From assembly GCF_004118375.1 (NCBI RefSeq), contig NZ_SDHX01000001.1:3041693-3105692 (forward strand): a stretch of DNA of 64,000 bases. The letters are read 5' to 3'. Below are positions 56,453-64,000 of the stretch, in pieces (position 1 is the first letter of the stretch; each line of letters begins with the position of its first letter). A program made the translations under genes and the position numbers. Source of the stretch: Oleiharenicola lentus (GTDB taxonomy: Bacteria; Verrucomicrobiota; Verrucomicrobiia; Opitutales; Opitutaceae). The notes beneath the pieces are model-generated. The model made no database searches, had not been told where the DNA came from, and worked only from the letters and a program-made list of their open reading frames with translations.

Positions 56453-57547
56453 ATGCGCTCTCTGATCCGCTCCCACCGGTTTCTCAGCCACTTTCCGGCC
56501 GCCCAGGGTGCCAAGCTGGAAAAGCTGGTGCGCCTGGTGCGCTTTCCCCACCGCGCGGTGATCTTCGAGGAAGGCAGCGTCTCGGACTGCGTCTATCTGG
56601 TGCTGACCGGCCGCGTGGCGCTCATGAAAAAATCCGCCGTCGGCACGGCGCAGCTCATCGCCCACAAGGGACCCGATGACTACTTCGGCGAACTCGGTGT
56701 CCTCGACGGCTCGCCCCGCAGCACGGCCGCGATTGCCGACGGGCCGGTTCAGCTCGGGCGCCTGGCACAAAGGCAGTTTATCCAGCTGCTGTCCGAATCC
56801 TCCTGGCACACGGTGCTGCGGCTCTTCAGCCACGTGAGCGAGAATCTGCGCGCCACCAACGAGCGGTACGTCAGCGAGGTCATGCGCAAGGAAAAGATCA
56901 CCCTGATCGGCGAGATGGCCAACTCGATGATCCACGACTTCCGCGCCCCGTTTTCCACGATCAAACTGGCGACCGAGCTCATCGCCAAACGCAACCAGAC
57001 GCCGCAGAACCAGGAACTCTGCCGCATGATCCTGCGGCAGGTGGACCGCCTTGGGGGCATGGTCGAGGAGGTGCTGGATTTCGCGCGCGGCGAAACCCGC
57101 CTCAAACAAAGGGCCGTGCCCTTGCAGGAATCCCTGCACCAGCTGCACGAGAACAACCTCGAGGCGCTCGCCCGCGCCGGCATCCGCCTGACCTTCAAGC
57201 CCACGCCGCTCGTCGTGTCGCTCGACTCCGACCGTTTTCAGCGCGTCATGCAAAACCTCGTGACCAATGCCCGCGAAGCCCTGACCGGCCGTCCGGGGGC
57301 CAAGGTGGCCGTCTCCGCCAAACGCGAAGGCCGCTTCGCCACGGTCAGCGTGGCCGACAACGGTCCCGGCATCCCGCGCGAAATCCGCGAGACCTTGTTC
57401 GAGCCTTTCGTCAGCCGGGGCAAACCCAACGGCACCGGCCTCGGCCTGGCCATCGCGCGCTCCGTCATCGACGCCCATGGCGGCAGCATCGAGTTCAAGA
57501 CTTCGCGCCAGGGCACGACCTTCCTCGTGCGCGTCCCGCTGGCCTGA
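56453..57547 (+). CDS. Sensor histidine kinase with N-terminal cyclic-nucleotide-binding domain
   Basis: A 364-residue soluble kinase. Residues about 10-130 form a cNMP-binding (Crp-like) domain (VIFEEGSVSDCVYLVLTGRV, DDYFGELGVLDGSPRSTAAI, where GELGVLDGSPRSTA is the phosphate-binding cassette). The dimerisation H-box is ANSMIHDFRAPFSTIKLATE with the phospho-His. The ATPase domain shows NLVTNAREALTG (N box), SVADNGPGIPREIRETLFEP (G1) and GTGLGLAIARSVIDAHGG (G2). No membrane segment, so it senses an internal signal. No adjacent response regulator: it converges on menD. An upstream ATG at 56390 is less likely. Confidence 0.88.
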   Translation: MRSLIRSHRFLSHFPAAQGAKLEKLVRLVRFPHRAVIFEEGSVSDCVYLVLTGRVALMKKSAVGTAQLIAHKGPDDYFGELGVLDGSPRSTAAIADGPVQLGRLAQRQFIQLLSESSWHTVLRLFSHVSENLRATNERYVSEVMRKEKITLIGEMANSMIHDFRAPFSTIKLATELIAKRNQTPQNQELCRMILRQVDRLGGMVEEVLDFARGETRLKQRAVPLQESLHQLHENNLEALARAGIRLTFKPTPLVVSLDSDRFQRVMQNLVTNAREALTGRPGAKVAVSAKREGRFATVSVADNGPGIPREIRETLFEPFVSRGKPNGTGLGLAIARSVIDAHGGSIEFKTSRQGTTFLVRVPLA

Positions 57548-57549
57548 TC

Positions 57550-59289
57550 CTAAGCCAGCTTGGCCGCCACGGCGGCGAAAGTCTCCTTCCGCCACGCCGC
57601 GTCTCGCCGGCGGTCGGTGCGCAGTTCCAGCACCCGCACACCGCGCTGCGGCAACTTCGCCAACGCCTGCGCCAGGTGCGCGGCGGACTTCACCACGCGG
57701 TGTGCCACGCCGTAAGTGGCGCAGAGCCTGGCAAAATCCACGTTCTGGGGCGTGGCGAAAAACTCTTCGAAGGGCGGCTCGAACTGCGCGACGGGCAGGT
57801 GCCCGAAGATGCCGCCGCCGTTGTTGTTGATCAGCAAGATGGTCAGGCTGCCCCTGAGCTTGGGCACCGTGAGAAACCCGTTCGTGTCATGCAGCAGCGA
57901 GAGATCGCCGGTCACAAGGGTCGCAGGCGCGCCGCCGTGCGCCACACCCAGCGCCGTCGAAAGCGTGCCATCGATGCCGTTGGCCCCGCGGTTGAAAAAA
58001 ATCCGCTGGCCGCGGTTGCCCAACGGCCAGAGATACTCGGCGTCGCGCACCGGCATGGAGCTGGCGAAGAAGCAGGGCGTGCCGGCTGGAAGACTGGCCG
58101 CCAGCAGCGCCGGCCAGACCGGCTCGACAAGATTCTTCACCGACTTCAAGGCCGCATTGAGCGCACGACCCACTCGGGCATCGGTCCGGAGCCATTCCTT
58201 GGCATAGCCAGACAGCGCACGCCGGCCGCGGAAATGCCCACCCCACACCGCCGGATTCGCCGACTCCACCCGAGTGCGCAAGTGCAAGGCGTCCTCGTTG
58301 GTCGCACGGTCCGTGACCAGCACCACCTCCGGATCAGCCTGCTGCAGCCACATTCGCAGCACCTTGCTGGTCGGCCAGCCACCGAGGCAGATGACCTGTT
58401 CCGGACGCAGCATGGTCGCGACCTTGTCGTTGCGGAGCATGGTGTCGTAGTGCGCAACCACCGCTCCGGCGCTGCGAGCCTGCATGCGCACCGGCGAAAG
58501 CGCGTCGGCCAGAACTGGCCAGCCCAGGGCACGCGAAATGCGTCCGACGTTTTCAGCGCACCGCCCCCCCGCGGCCGACTCAATCGGTCCGACCACGATT
58601 ATGCCCCGCTGCTTGAAACGCAGCCCGCCCGCCAAGCCAGTCGCAACGGGTCCGGCCGGCGGACGAAGCCCGTCGAAGAATCCTCTCATCTCAGATGCCG
58701 TCGGGAGAGCCGCCTGGTCAGGCAAGGGCACCAGCGGGTCGCGAAACGGACAATTCAGATGGACCGCTCCGGCGGCCGGAAGCGACGTGCGCGCGAACGC
58801 ATACGCCACGGTCTGACGCAGGTAGCGCAGCATCTGTAACGTTGCCTGCGGCACGGCCAGCTCATGCTGGAAGTTCACGTAGCCGCCGTAAATTTTCACC
58901 TGGTCGATGGTCTGTCCCGAGTGGCAGTCGCGAAGCTCCGGCGGCCGGTCCGCCGTGAGCACCAGCAGCGGCACGCCACTCTCGTGGGCCTCGACCACCG
59001 CGGGCAGGAAATTTGCCGCCGCAGTGCCGCTCGTGCAGACCAGCGCAACCGGGCGCCGGTGCTGCTTGGCCAGACCCAGCGCAAAAAACGAGGCGGACCG
59101 TTCGTCCAGCACCGGGATGGTCTCGATACCGGCATGCCGGGCCAGCGCGAAGGTGAGCGGCGCCGAGCGAGAGCCGGGCGAGATTACCGCCTGGCGCAAA
59201 CCGCAGCGCACGAGCGTCTCCACGAGCACACTGCACCAGAGGGTGTTGGTGTTGCGGAAATCGAGCGTGCTTGCGGGAGCCGGCTTCAT
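57550..59289 (-). CDS. menD: SEPHCHC synthase MenD
   Basis: A 579-residue thiamine-diphosphate enzyme joining isochorismate and 2-oxoglutarate in menaquinone synthesis. The N-terminal domain holds ISPGSRSAPLTFALARHAGI and DERSASFFALGLAKQHRRPV, which includes the catalytic Glu region, followed by VCTSGTAAANFLPAVVEAHE. The C-terminal domain has the ThDP/metal block VTGDLSLLHDTNGFL and NNNGGGIFGHLPV, typical of MenD. Its start overlaps the menF stop by ATGA (59286-59289), so the two are translationally coupled. Confidence 0.95.
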   Translation of the reverse strand: MKPAPASTLDFRNTNTLWCSVLVETLVRCGLRQAVISPGSRSAPLTFALARHAGIETIPVLDERSASFFALGLAKQHRRPVALVCTSGTAAANFLPAVVEAHESGVPLLVLTADRPPELRDCHSGQTIDQVKIYGGYVNFQHELAVPQATLQMLRYLRQTVAYAFARTSLPAAGAVHLNCPFRDPLVPLPDQAALPTASEMRGFFDGLRPPAGPVATGLAGGLRFKQRGIIVVGPIESAAGGRCAENVGRISRALGWPVLADALSPVRMQARSAGAVVAHYDTMLRNDKVATMLRPEQVICLGGWPTSKVLRMWLQQADPEVVLVTDRATNEDALHLRTRVESANPAVWGGHFRGRRALSGYAKEWLRTDARVGRALNAALKSVKNLVEPVWPALLAASLPAGTPCFFASSMPVRDAEYLWPLGNRGQRIFFNRGANGIDGTLSTALGVAHGGAPATLVTGDLSLLHDTNGFLTVPKLRGSLTILLINNNGGGIFGHLPVAQFEPPFEEFFATPQNVDFARLCATYGVAHRVVKSAAHLAQALAKLPQRGVRVLELRTDRRRDAAWRKETFAAVAAKLA

Positions 59290-60710
59290 GACTGGGTGAG
59301 GGCTTCGAGCAGAGCTTTGAACTTCAGCTCGGTCTCGGCAAATTCCTTCTCCGGTTCCGAACCGGCCACGATGCCGGCGCCCGCGTAGGCCGTGGCGGTG
59401 CGGCCATCGATCAGGGCGCTACGCAAGCCGACAAAGAACTCGCCTCCGCCCCGGTGATCAACCCACCCCTGCGGGCCGGCGTAAAGCCCGCGCGGGAAAG
59501 TTTCGAGGCGCCGCATGGCCGCGAGCGCGGGCTCCTGCGGCGCACCGCCCACCGCCGGTGTCGGATGCAGTCGGGCCACGAGGTCGAGAATATGCGCTTC
59601 CGCCGGCAGGCTGGCGCTGACGGGCGTGTGCAGGTGATGCACGTTGGCCAGTCCGAGCAGCCGCGGTTGTGTCGCGTGTTCGAGTTGCAGACCCAGGTCC
59701 GCCAGACGTCCGGCAATCGAGTCGAGCACCAGCCGGTGTTCGCGCAGGTCCTTCTCGCTGTGCAGGAGTCCCTGGGCAAAGGCCGCGTCTTCGCTGGCCG
59801 ACTGGCCGCGTGGAGCCGAACCGGCCAGCGCGGCCGTGTGCATGCGCCCGCCGGCCACGCGCACCAGGCGCTCGGGCGACGCGCCGATGAAGCTCTGTCC
59901 TTTGCCATTGGCGATGGAGAACGAATAGCAGTCGGGATAACGCTGCCGCAGGTGGTTCAGCACGCCCATGGGATGAAACTCCTCGGTGGTCGTGTAGCGA
60001 AGGGCGCGGGCAAGCACGACCTTCTGGTAATCGCCGCGGGCGATCTCCGTGAGCGCCTGCGCCACGGCCCGTTGATACGAGCCGCTTCCGCCGATTTCCT
60101 CCGCCATGCGCGGGGCGGACGGACGGTCCTTCTGCTTCGCCCGGCTGTAGTCGAAGGCGCCGAATTTCGCATGCGCGCGCCAGATGCGGGCCGTGAGCAT
60201 TTCCAGCGGAGCATCCGCCGCCACCAGCACGTTCGCCACGGCCACGGTGCTGTCGCCCATGCGGGCCACCTGCCAGCGCGGCACGAAAAGCCGAAGCGAG
60301 GGAAAGGCCGCCCCGGGTGCCGCCTCATCGGCGAAGCCGGCGGCAAAGAAGAAATGCGGCCCGGCAAACGGCTCGGCCAGCGGACCAACGGCGATCGTGT
60401 TGGCCAGCGTGGCGGCGATGAAAGCCTTCGCGTCGGCAAAGCGCCGGGCACCCTGCGCAGTAAACTCCACCGCCACTTCGGCGCCCGCCACGCCAAAGCC
60501 CTGCGCAGGACGTTCGGCGTAGAAGTGGGGTTCGCCCGGTTCGAAGATGGACTCCAGCACCGCCAGCGGATCGAGGTTGTCCACCACTACGCTGATGCTC
60601 ACCAACTGCGGACGCCCCGCCGTGCGCGCCTCGGCGGCACACTGCGCGAAGAAGGCTCCCAATGCCTCCGGGGTCGCGCTCCCGGTCGGGTTGACGGGTG
60701 GGGTTTTCAT
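59286..60710 (-). CDS. menF: Isochorismate synthase MenF
   Basis: A 474-residue chorismate-utilising enzyme, first step of menaquinone synthesis. The chorismate-binding domain shows ALTEIARGDYQKVVLARALR (the conserved Lys of isochorismate synthases), SFIGASPERLVRV, TAALAGSAPRGQSASEDAAF, LHPTPAVGGAPQEPALAAMR and AYAGAGIVAGSEPEKEFAET. The Gly-Gly in TPAVGG matches MenF/EntC. ATG 60710 (MKTPPVNPTGS) is chosen; the longer frame to 60782 reads through the dispersed repeat (peptide CHSERSEKSRAIS). Coupled to menD. EntC-type use in siderophore synthesis is excluded by menD. Confidence 0.93.
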   Translation of the reverse strand: MKTPPVNPTGSATPEALGAFFAQCAAEARTAGRPQLVSISVVVDNLDPLAVLESIFEPGEPHFYAERPAQGFGVAGAEVAVEFTAQGARRFADAKAFIAATLANTIAVGPLAEPFAGPHFFFAAGFADEAAPGAAFPSLRLFVPRWQVARMGDSTVAVANVLVAADAPLEMLTARIWRAHAKFGAFDYSRAKQKDRPSAPRMAEEIGGSGSYQRAVAQALTEIARGDYQKVVLARALRYTTTEEFHPMGVLNHLRQRYPDCYSFSIANGKGQSFIGASPERLVRVAGGRMHTAALAGSAPRGQSASEDAAFAQGLLHSEKDLREHRLVLDSIAGRLADLGLQLEHATQPRLLGLANVHHLHTPVSASLPAEAHILDLVARLHPTPAVGGAPQEPALAAMRRLETFPRGLYAGPQGWVDHRGGGEFFVGLRSALIDGRTATAYAGAGIVAGSEPEKEFAETELKFKALLEALTQS

Positions 60711-60723
60711 GCGGCTGATGGCT

Positions 60724-60805
60724 CTGGATTTCTCGCTCCGCTCAGAATGACAGGTTCGGCACTGATCCGTCAGACGCGTCATCCTGAAAGCAGTGATGGA
60801 TCCAT
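60724..60805. repeat. Intergenic inverted-repeat element, copy 5 (degenerate)
   Basis: CTGGATTTCTCGCTCCGCTC followed by AGAATGACA (60724-60752) and a diverged opposite arm GTCATCCTGAAAGCAGTGAT (60778 onward). It fills the gap between metG and menF and touches the metG stop codon. Confidence 0.6.
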
Positions 60806-62355
60806 CATTTCTTCGGCACGGGGGCCGGGGCGGCCGGCGGTGTGGGCCGCGGGAAGAGCACCAGCGACTCGGCGACCTTGCGGCCGGCGAGTTTGCCGCC
60901 CCAGACGAGTTCGTCGCGCCAGACCGCGCCGGGCTCGTAACCGAGCACGGCGTTAATCTTCTGGGTGGAGGTCGGAATCACGTGCTGGATGAGTGCCACC
61001 GCCAGCCGCAGCGCCTCGGCCATCGTGGCGAGCGAGGTGCGGAGCAACGCCTGGTCCCTCGCCTCGGCGGACTTGCCGAGCTTCCAGGGGGCGCGTTTCT
61101 CGATGTAAGCGTTGGTCTCGGTTAGGAAGACCATCGCGCGCTCCAGCGCAGTGTGGAACTGATGGCCTTCGCAGAGCGGGATGAACTCATCGCGGGTCTT
61201 GTCCCAAAGGGCGCGCAGGTTCGCATCGAGTTCGTCGCCGGCCTCGGCCGCGGGAATGACACCACCGGCGAAGCGGGTCGTCATGTTGAGCGTGCGGTTG
61301 ACGAGATTGCCGAGGTTGTTGGCCAGTTCGCTGTTGTAACGCACGAGGAACTGCTCGCGCGTAAAGTCGCTGTCCTGGCCGACGTTCATCTCGCGAATGA
61401 GGAAGTAACGGAAGGCGTCGGCACCAAACTCACTGACGAGATCGAGCGGGTTGAGCGCGTTGCCCGTGCTCTTGGACATCTTGGCGCCTCGCTGCAGCCA
61501 CCACCCGTGAGCGATGATGCCCTTCGGCAACGGGATGCCCGCGGCCTTCAGCATGATCGGCCAGTAAACGGCGTGCGGCGGCACGAGGATGTCCTTGCCG
61601 ATGACGTGGTGCGCCTCGCGCCAGACCTCGGGGCGGTCCACGACGGCGGAGTAATAGTTGAGCAGCGCGTCGAACCACACGTAGGTGACGTAACCATCGT
61701 CGAACGGCATCGGGATGCCCCATTCGAGGCGCTCCTTCGGGCGCGAGATGCAGAGGTCGTTGAGCGGCTCCTTCAGGAATTCAAGCACCTGCTTTTGCCG
61801 GTAGGCCGGGAAGATGAAATCGGGATTGTCGGTCAGGAACTGGACGAGCCAATCCTGATACTGCTTCAGTTTGAAGAAGTAGTTGGACTCCACGATCTCG
61901 GTGACCTCGCCGAAGATCTCGGGCCACGAGCCGTCGGGGTTGCGGTCCTTGTCCTGGAGGAACTGTTCCTGGCGCGTCGAGTAGAAGCCCTTGTATTCGG
62001 ACTTGTAGATCTCTCCCTTCTGAAAGAGCTGCTGGAGGATGTCGCGCACGACCTTCTTGTGCCGCTCCTCGGTGGTGCGGATGAAGTCGTCGTTGGTGAT
62101 CGTCAGGCGCGGCAGCAGCCCGCGGAACTCCTGGCTGACCTCGTCGCAGAACTGCTGGGGCGGGATGCCGCGTTTGCGGGCGCTGGCCTGGACCTTCTGG
62201 CCGTGCTCGTCCACGCCGGTCAGGAAGTGCACCTCATCGCCCATCATCCGCCGGAACCGGGCAATGACGTCCGTCAGCACCTTCTCGTAGGCATGGCCGA
62301 GGTGCGGCGAACCGTTCACATAGTCGATGGCGGTCGTGATGTAGAAACGCGGCAT
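60805..62355 (-). CDS. metG: Methionyl-tRNA synthetase MetG
   Basis: A 516-residue class I synthetase charging tRNA-Met. The HIGH-type motif is in YVNGSPHLGHAYEKVLTD and the KMSKS motif in RGAKMSKSTGNALNPLDLV. AIDYVNGSPH, TGVDEHGQKV and WFDALLNYYSAV are specific for MetRS. The connective region reads EEIYKSEYKGFYSTRQEQFL-like sequence (here GEIYKSEYKGFYSTRQEQFL) without the knuckle cysteines, so this is the zinc-free type. The C-terminal tRNA-binding dimerisation domain is absent; the end is a Pro/Ala-rich tail (PRPTPPAAPAPVPKK). Confidence 0.96.
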   Translation of the reverse strand: MPRFYITTAIDYVNGSPHLGHAYEKVLTDVIARFRRMMGDEVHFLTGVDEHGQKVQASARKRGIPPQQFCDEVSQEFRGLLPRLTITNDDFIRTTEERHKKVVRDILQQLFQKGEIYKSEYKGFYSTRQEQFLQDKDRNPDGSWPEIFGEVTEIVESNYFFKLKQYQDWLVQFLTDNPDFIFPAYRQKQVLEFLKEPLNDLCISRPKERLEWGIPMPFDDGYVTYVWFDALLNYYSAVVDRPEVWREAHHVIGKDILVPPHAVYWPIMLKAAGIPLPKGIIAHGWWLQRGAKMSKSTGNALNPLDLVSEFGADAFRYFLIREMNVGQDSDFTREQFLVRYNSELANNLGNLVNRTLNMTTRFAGGVIPAAEAGDELDANLRALWDKTRDEFIPLCEGHQFHTALERAMVFLTETNAYIEKRAPWKLGKSAEARDQALLRTSLATMAEALRLAVALIQHVIPTSTQKINAVLGYEPGAVWRDELVWGGKLAGRKVAESLVLFPRPTPPAAPAPVPKK

Positions 62356-62445
62356 AAAAGGGTCAAAAGATGTAGCCGGGCCGGGGCGTTTGTCGAAGGT
62401 TTTGACGAACCCCTCATCCCCGGCCTAACCTTCGGCCAGTCCCGC

Positions 62446-63690
62446 ATGCATCCCCTCACCCGCTCCATCGGCCTGGCCCTGCTGCTGTTGCTGCTTTTCC
62501 TGGCCGCGGCCCTGAGCCTCCAGTGGTGGCTGACCAAAGAGACCCGCCATCTGCAACGCCTGGCCGTGGACGAGCAACGCGCGCGCTTGGGGCGGATTAT
62601 CGCGCTGAGCGGTTTGCCGCCGGAGCGCTGGGATGCCTATTTTCAGAAGGAACTCGGTGCCATGGTCGGCGGCACGGTCGAACTCTACCAAACCGGGCAA
62701 GCTCCCGCCACCCCTGGACCGGCAGGCGGACTGAGCTTCACCATGCCGGTCGGAAACATGCCGGGCTGGGAGGCGCGGGTGAGTTTCGCGACACCTGCAC
62801 TGACCCGCACCCAGGTGCTGCATCAGCGTATCATGGCCACCGTGGTTCTGCTGGCTCTCTTGCTCGGTCTGGTGCCGTTGCTGGCCATCCTGATTGAAAG
62901 CCGCCGATCGTCCATGGAGTCCACCACCCGCGCTCCCTGGGGACAGGCACGGGCCGAGGCGACGAGCTTGCAGGAGCTGGCCCGGCTGACCCACGAGCGA
63001 GGCACCGCCCTCGCGGTGGAGCACGCCGCGCGCGCCCGCGCCGAGGAGGATCTGCAGGTCAACCGCAGCCTGCTCGACCGCTCCGTCGCCGAACGCGTGC
63101 GCCTGGGCCGCGAGTTGCACGACAACATCTGCCAGACCCTCTACGCCGTGTGCCTCACCCTGGAGAGCGTGCAGAAGAAATCCGACCTCGCCCCGGAAAT
63201 GCAGGAGCGCATGCAGCAATGCCTGGCCGAGTTGCGGCGCGTCAACCAGGAGGTGCGCTCCTACCTGCAAGATCTCGAGCCGGGCAGCGTCAACGGCCAG
63301 TCCTTCAACGCGGCGCTCGCCGGCATGCTGGGATCACTGCCCACCGGAGACGAGGTTCGCATCGAGCGCCGGCTCGACGCCGAGACCCTGGAGCTGATAC
63401 CTTCGCCGCAAGTGGCCGAAATCATGAACATCCTGCGAGAAGCCGTGAGCAACAGCCTGCGGCATGGCGGCGCCCGCCGGATCATCCTCCGCGCTGGCCG
63501 CAACGACGAATCGATCGCGCTATCCGTGCAGGATGACGGCCGGGGCTTCAGCCCCGAGGCCAGCCGGGGCCACGGTCTGGACAACATGCAAGCCCGGGCC
63601 CTCGGCCTCGGCGGCGGCTTGCAAGTCGAGTCCACGCCCGGTCAGGGCACCCGCATCATCCTCACCTTGCCGCTGCCCGCCCACTCATGA
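62446..63690 (+). CDS. NarX/LiaS-type membrane histidine kinase (HisKA_3)
   Basis: A 414-residue sensor kinase. A first membrane segment (SIGLALLLLLLFLAAALSLQ), an about 100-residue extracytoplasmic sensor and a second segment (IMATVVLLALLLGLVPLLAI) are followed by a coiled-coil region. The HisKA_3 dimerisation domain carries the phospho-His in RVRLGRELHDNICQTLYAVC. The ATPase domain has ILREAVSNSLRHGGARRIIL, SVQDDGRGFSPEASRGHGLD and GLGGGLQVESTPGQGTRIIL. The stop overlaps the start of the response regulator gene by ATGA. The signal is unknown; the sensor region resembles no domain I recognise. Confidence 0.9.
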   Translation: MHPLTRSIGLALLLLLLFLAAALSLQWWLTKETRHLQRLAVDEQRARLGRIIALSGLPPERWDAYFQKELGAMVGGTVELYQTGQAPATPGPAGGLSFTMPVGNMPGWEARVSFATPALTRTQVLHQRIMATVVLLALLLGLVPLLAILIESRRSSMESTTRAPWGQARAEATSLQELARLTHERGTALAVEHAARARAEEDLQVNRSLLDRSVAERVRLGRELHDNICQTLYAVCLTLESVQKKSDLAPEMQERMQQCLAELRRVNQEVRSYLQDLEPGSVNGQSFNAALAGMLGSLPTGDEVRIERRLDAETLELIPSPQVAEIMNILREAVSNSLRHGGARRIILRAGRNDESIALSVQDDGRGFSPEASRGHGLDNMQARALGLGGGLQVESTPGQGTRIILTLPLPAHS

Positions 63691-64000
63691 GCGCTTCCTC
63701 GGCCAGCATCATCCGTATCATCCTGGTTGACGACAGCCCCATCGTCCGACTCGGCCTGCGCAGCGCCCTGGAGGACTACGCCGACATCCAGATCGTCGGC
63801 GAGGCCGGCACCGCGGCGGCAGGGTTGGAACTGCTGAACCGCTTGAAACCGGATGTCGTGATGCTGGACCTGCACTTGCCGGACAAATCCGGACTGCTGG
63901 CGTGTCGCGACTACCTCAAATCGCGCCCGGGCACTCCCGTGCTCATCCTGACTTCCAGCAACAGCGAACGGAATGTGCATGAAGCCATAGCCGCCGGGGC
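63687..64000 (+). CDS. NarL/LuxR-type response regulator, N-terminal part (cut by window end)
   Basis: The first 104 codons of the partner of the preceding kinase, starting with the ATGA overlap at 63687. The receiver domain is visible: IRIILVDDSPIVRLGLRSAL (acidic pocket), phospho-acceptor Asp61 in VVMLDLHLPDKSGLLA, and the switch Ser/Thr in TPVLILTSSNSERNVHEAIA. The frame is open to base 64000. A C-terminal LuxR-type HTH is expected outside the window because HisKA_3 kinases pair with NarL-type regulators. Confidence 0.88.
   Translation, partial: MSASSASIIRIILVDDSPIVRLGLRSALEDYADIQIVGEAGTAAAGLELLNRLKPDVVMLDLHLPDKSGLLACRDYLKSRPGTPVLILTSSNSERNVHEAIAAG

Overview
The window looks like a chromosomal segment of a Verrucomicrobiota bacterium, most likely Opitutaceae-like. 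It is GC-rich with sparse Shine-Dalgarno sequences. Two secreted proteins end in VPDSG-CTERM-type sorting tails. The cell envelope is Gram-negative, with an outer-membrane porin, a lipoprotein and diaminopimelate metabolism, and there are menaquinone genes. The taxon is inferred from gene content only. No tRNA, rRNA, CRISPR array, transposase or prophage gene was seen.

Layout. 1-6.9 kb: the end of RNase R, small envelope or unknown genes (one frameshifted), an M42 aminopeptidase, a soluble MCP-like signalling protein and a cyclophilin. 7.0-23.7 kb: a complete nitrate assimilation island. It holds a divergent LysR regulator, a cytoplasmic NrtA-like protein, a Tat-exported NrtA, NrtS, NrtB, two ATPases and an outer-membrane porin. 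A second block follows with siroheme nitrite reductase, a CysJ-like flavoprotein, a fused iron-sulfur/membrane-anchor protein, molybdopterin nitrate reductase, a MOSC protein and MobA. 23.7-27.5 kb: a secreted metallopeptidase-like protein, a P-loop protein and an M29 aminopeptidase. 27.5-29.6 kb: a possible oriC region and dnaA. 29.6-36.1 kb: accessory genes (VPD-CTERM protein, DoxX, S9 peptidase, TMTC-like TPR protein). 36.2-54.3 kb: housekeeping genes (ligA, dapF-like, glgC, glmS, trpE, a primary-type sigma factor, GH27 galactosidase, rpsA, aguA/aguB, an orphan response regulator, a FEN-type exonuclease, menB). 54.4-64 kb: kup, a cNMP-domain histidine kinase, menD-menF, metG and a NarX/NarL-like two-component pair cut by the window end.

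How the genes work together. The nitrate island can be read as one pathway: porin, NrtA, NrtBCD with NrtS, NarB, then NirA to ammonium. MobA (and perhaps the MOSC protein) serves the molybdenum cofactor. The two blocks of the island share an almost identical 23-base element, one copy in the lysR/nrt divergent region and one upstream of nirA. This suggests a single regulon under the neighbouring LysR protein. The nitrate reductase appears to draw electrons from quinol through the anchor protein rather than from ferredoxin.

The most unusual observations are the shared operator-like element, a DapF homologue with both catalytic cysteines replaced by serine, heptanucleotide repeat arrays inside coding sequences, the signal-less NrtA paralogue, and several families of small intergenic repeats.
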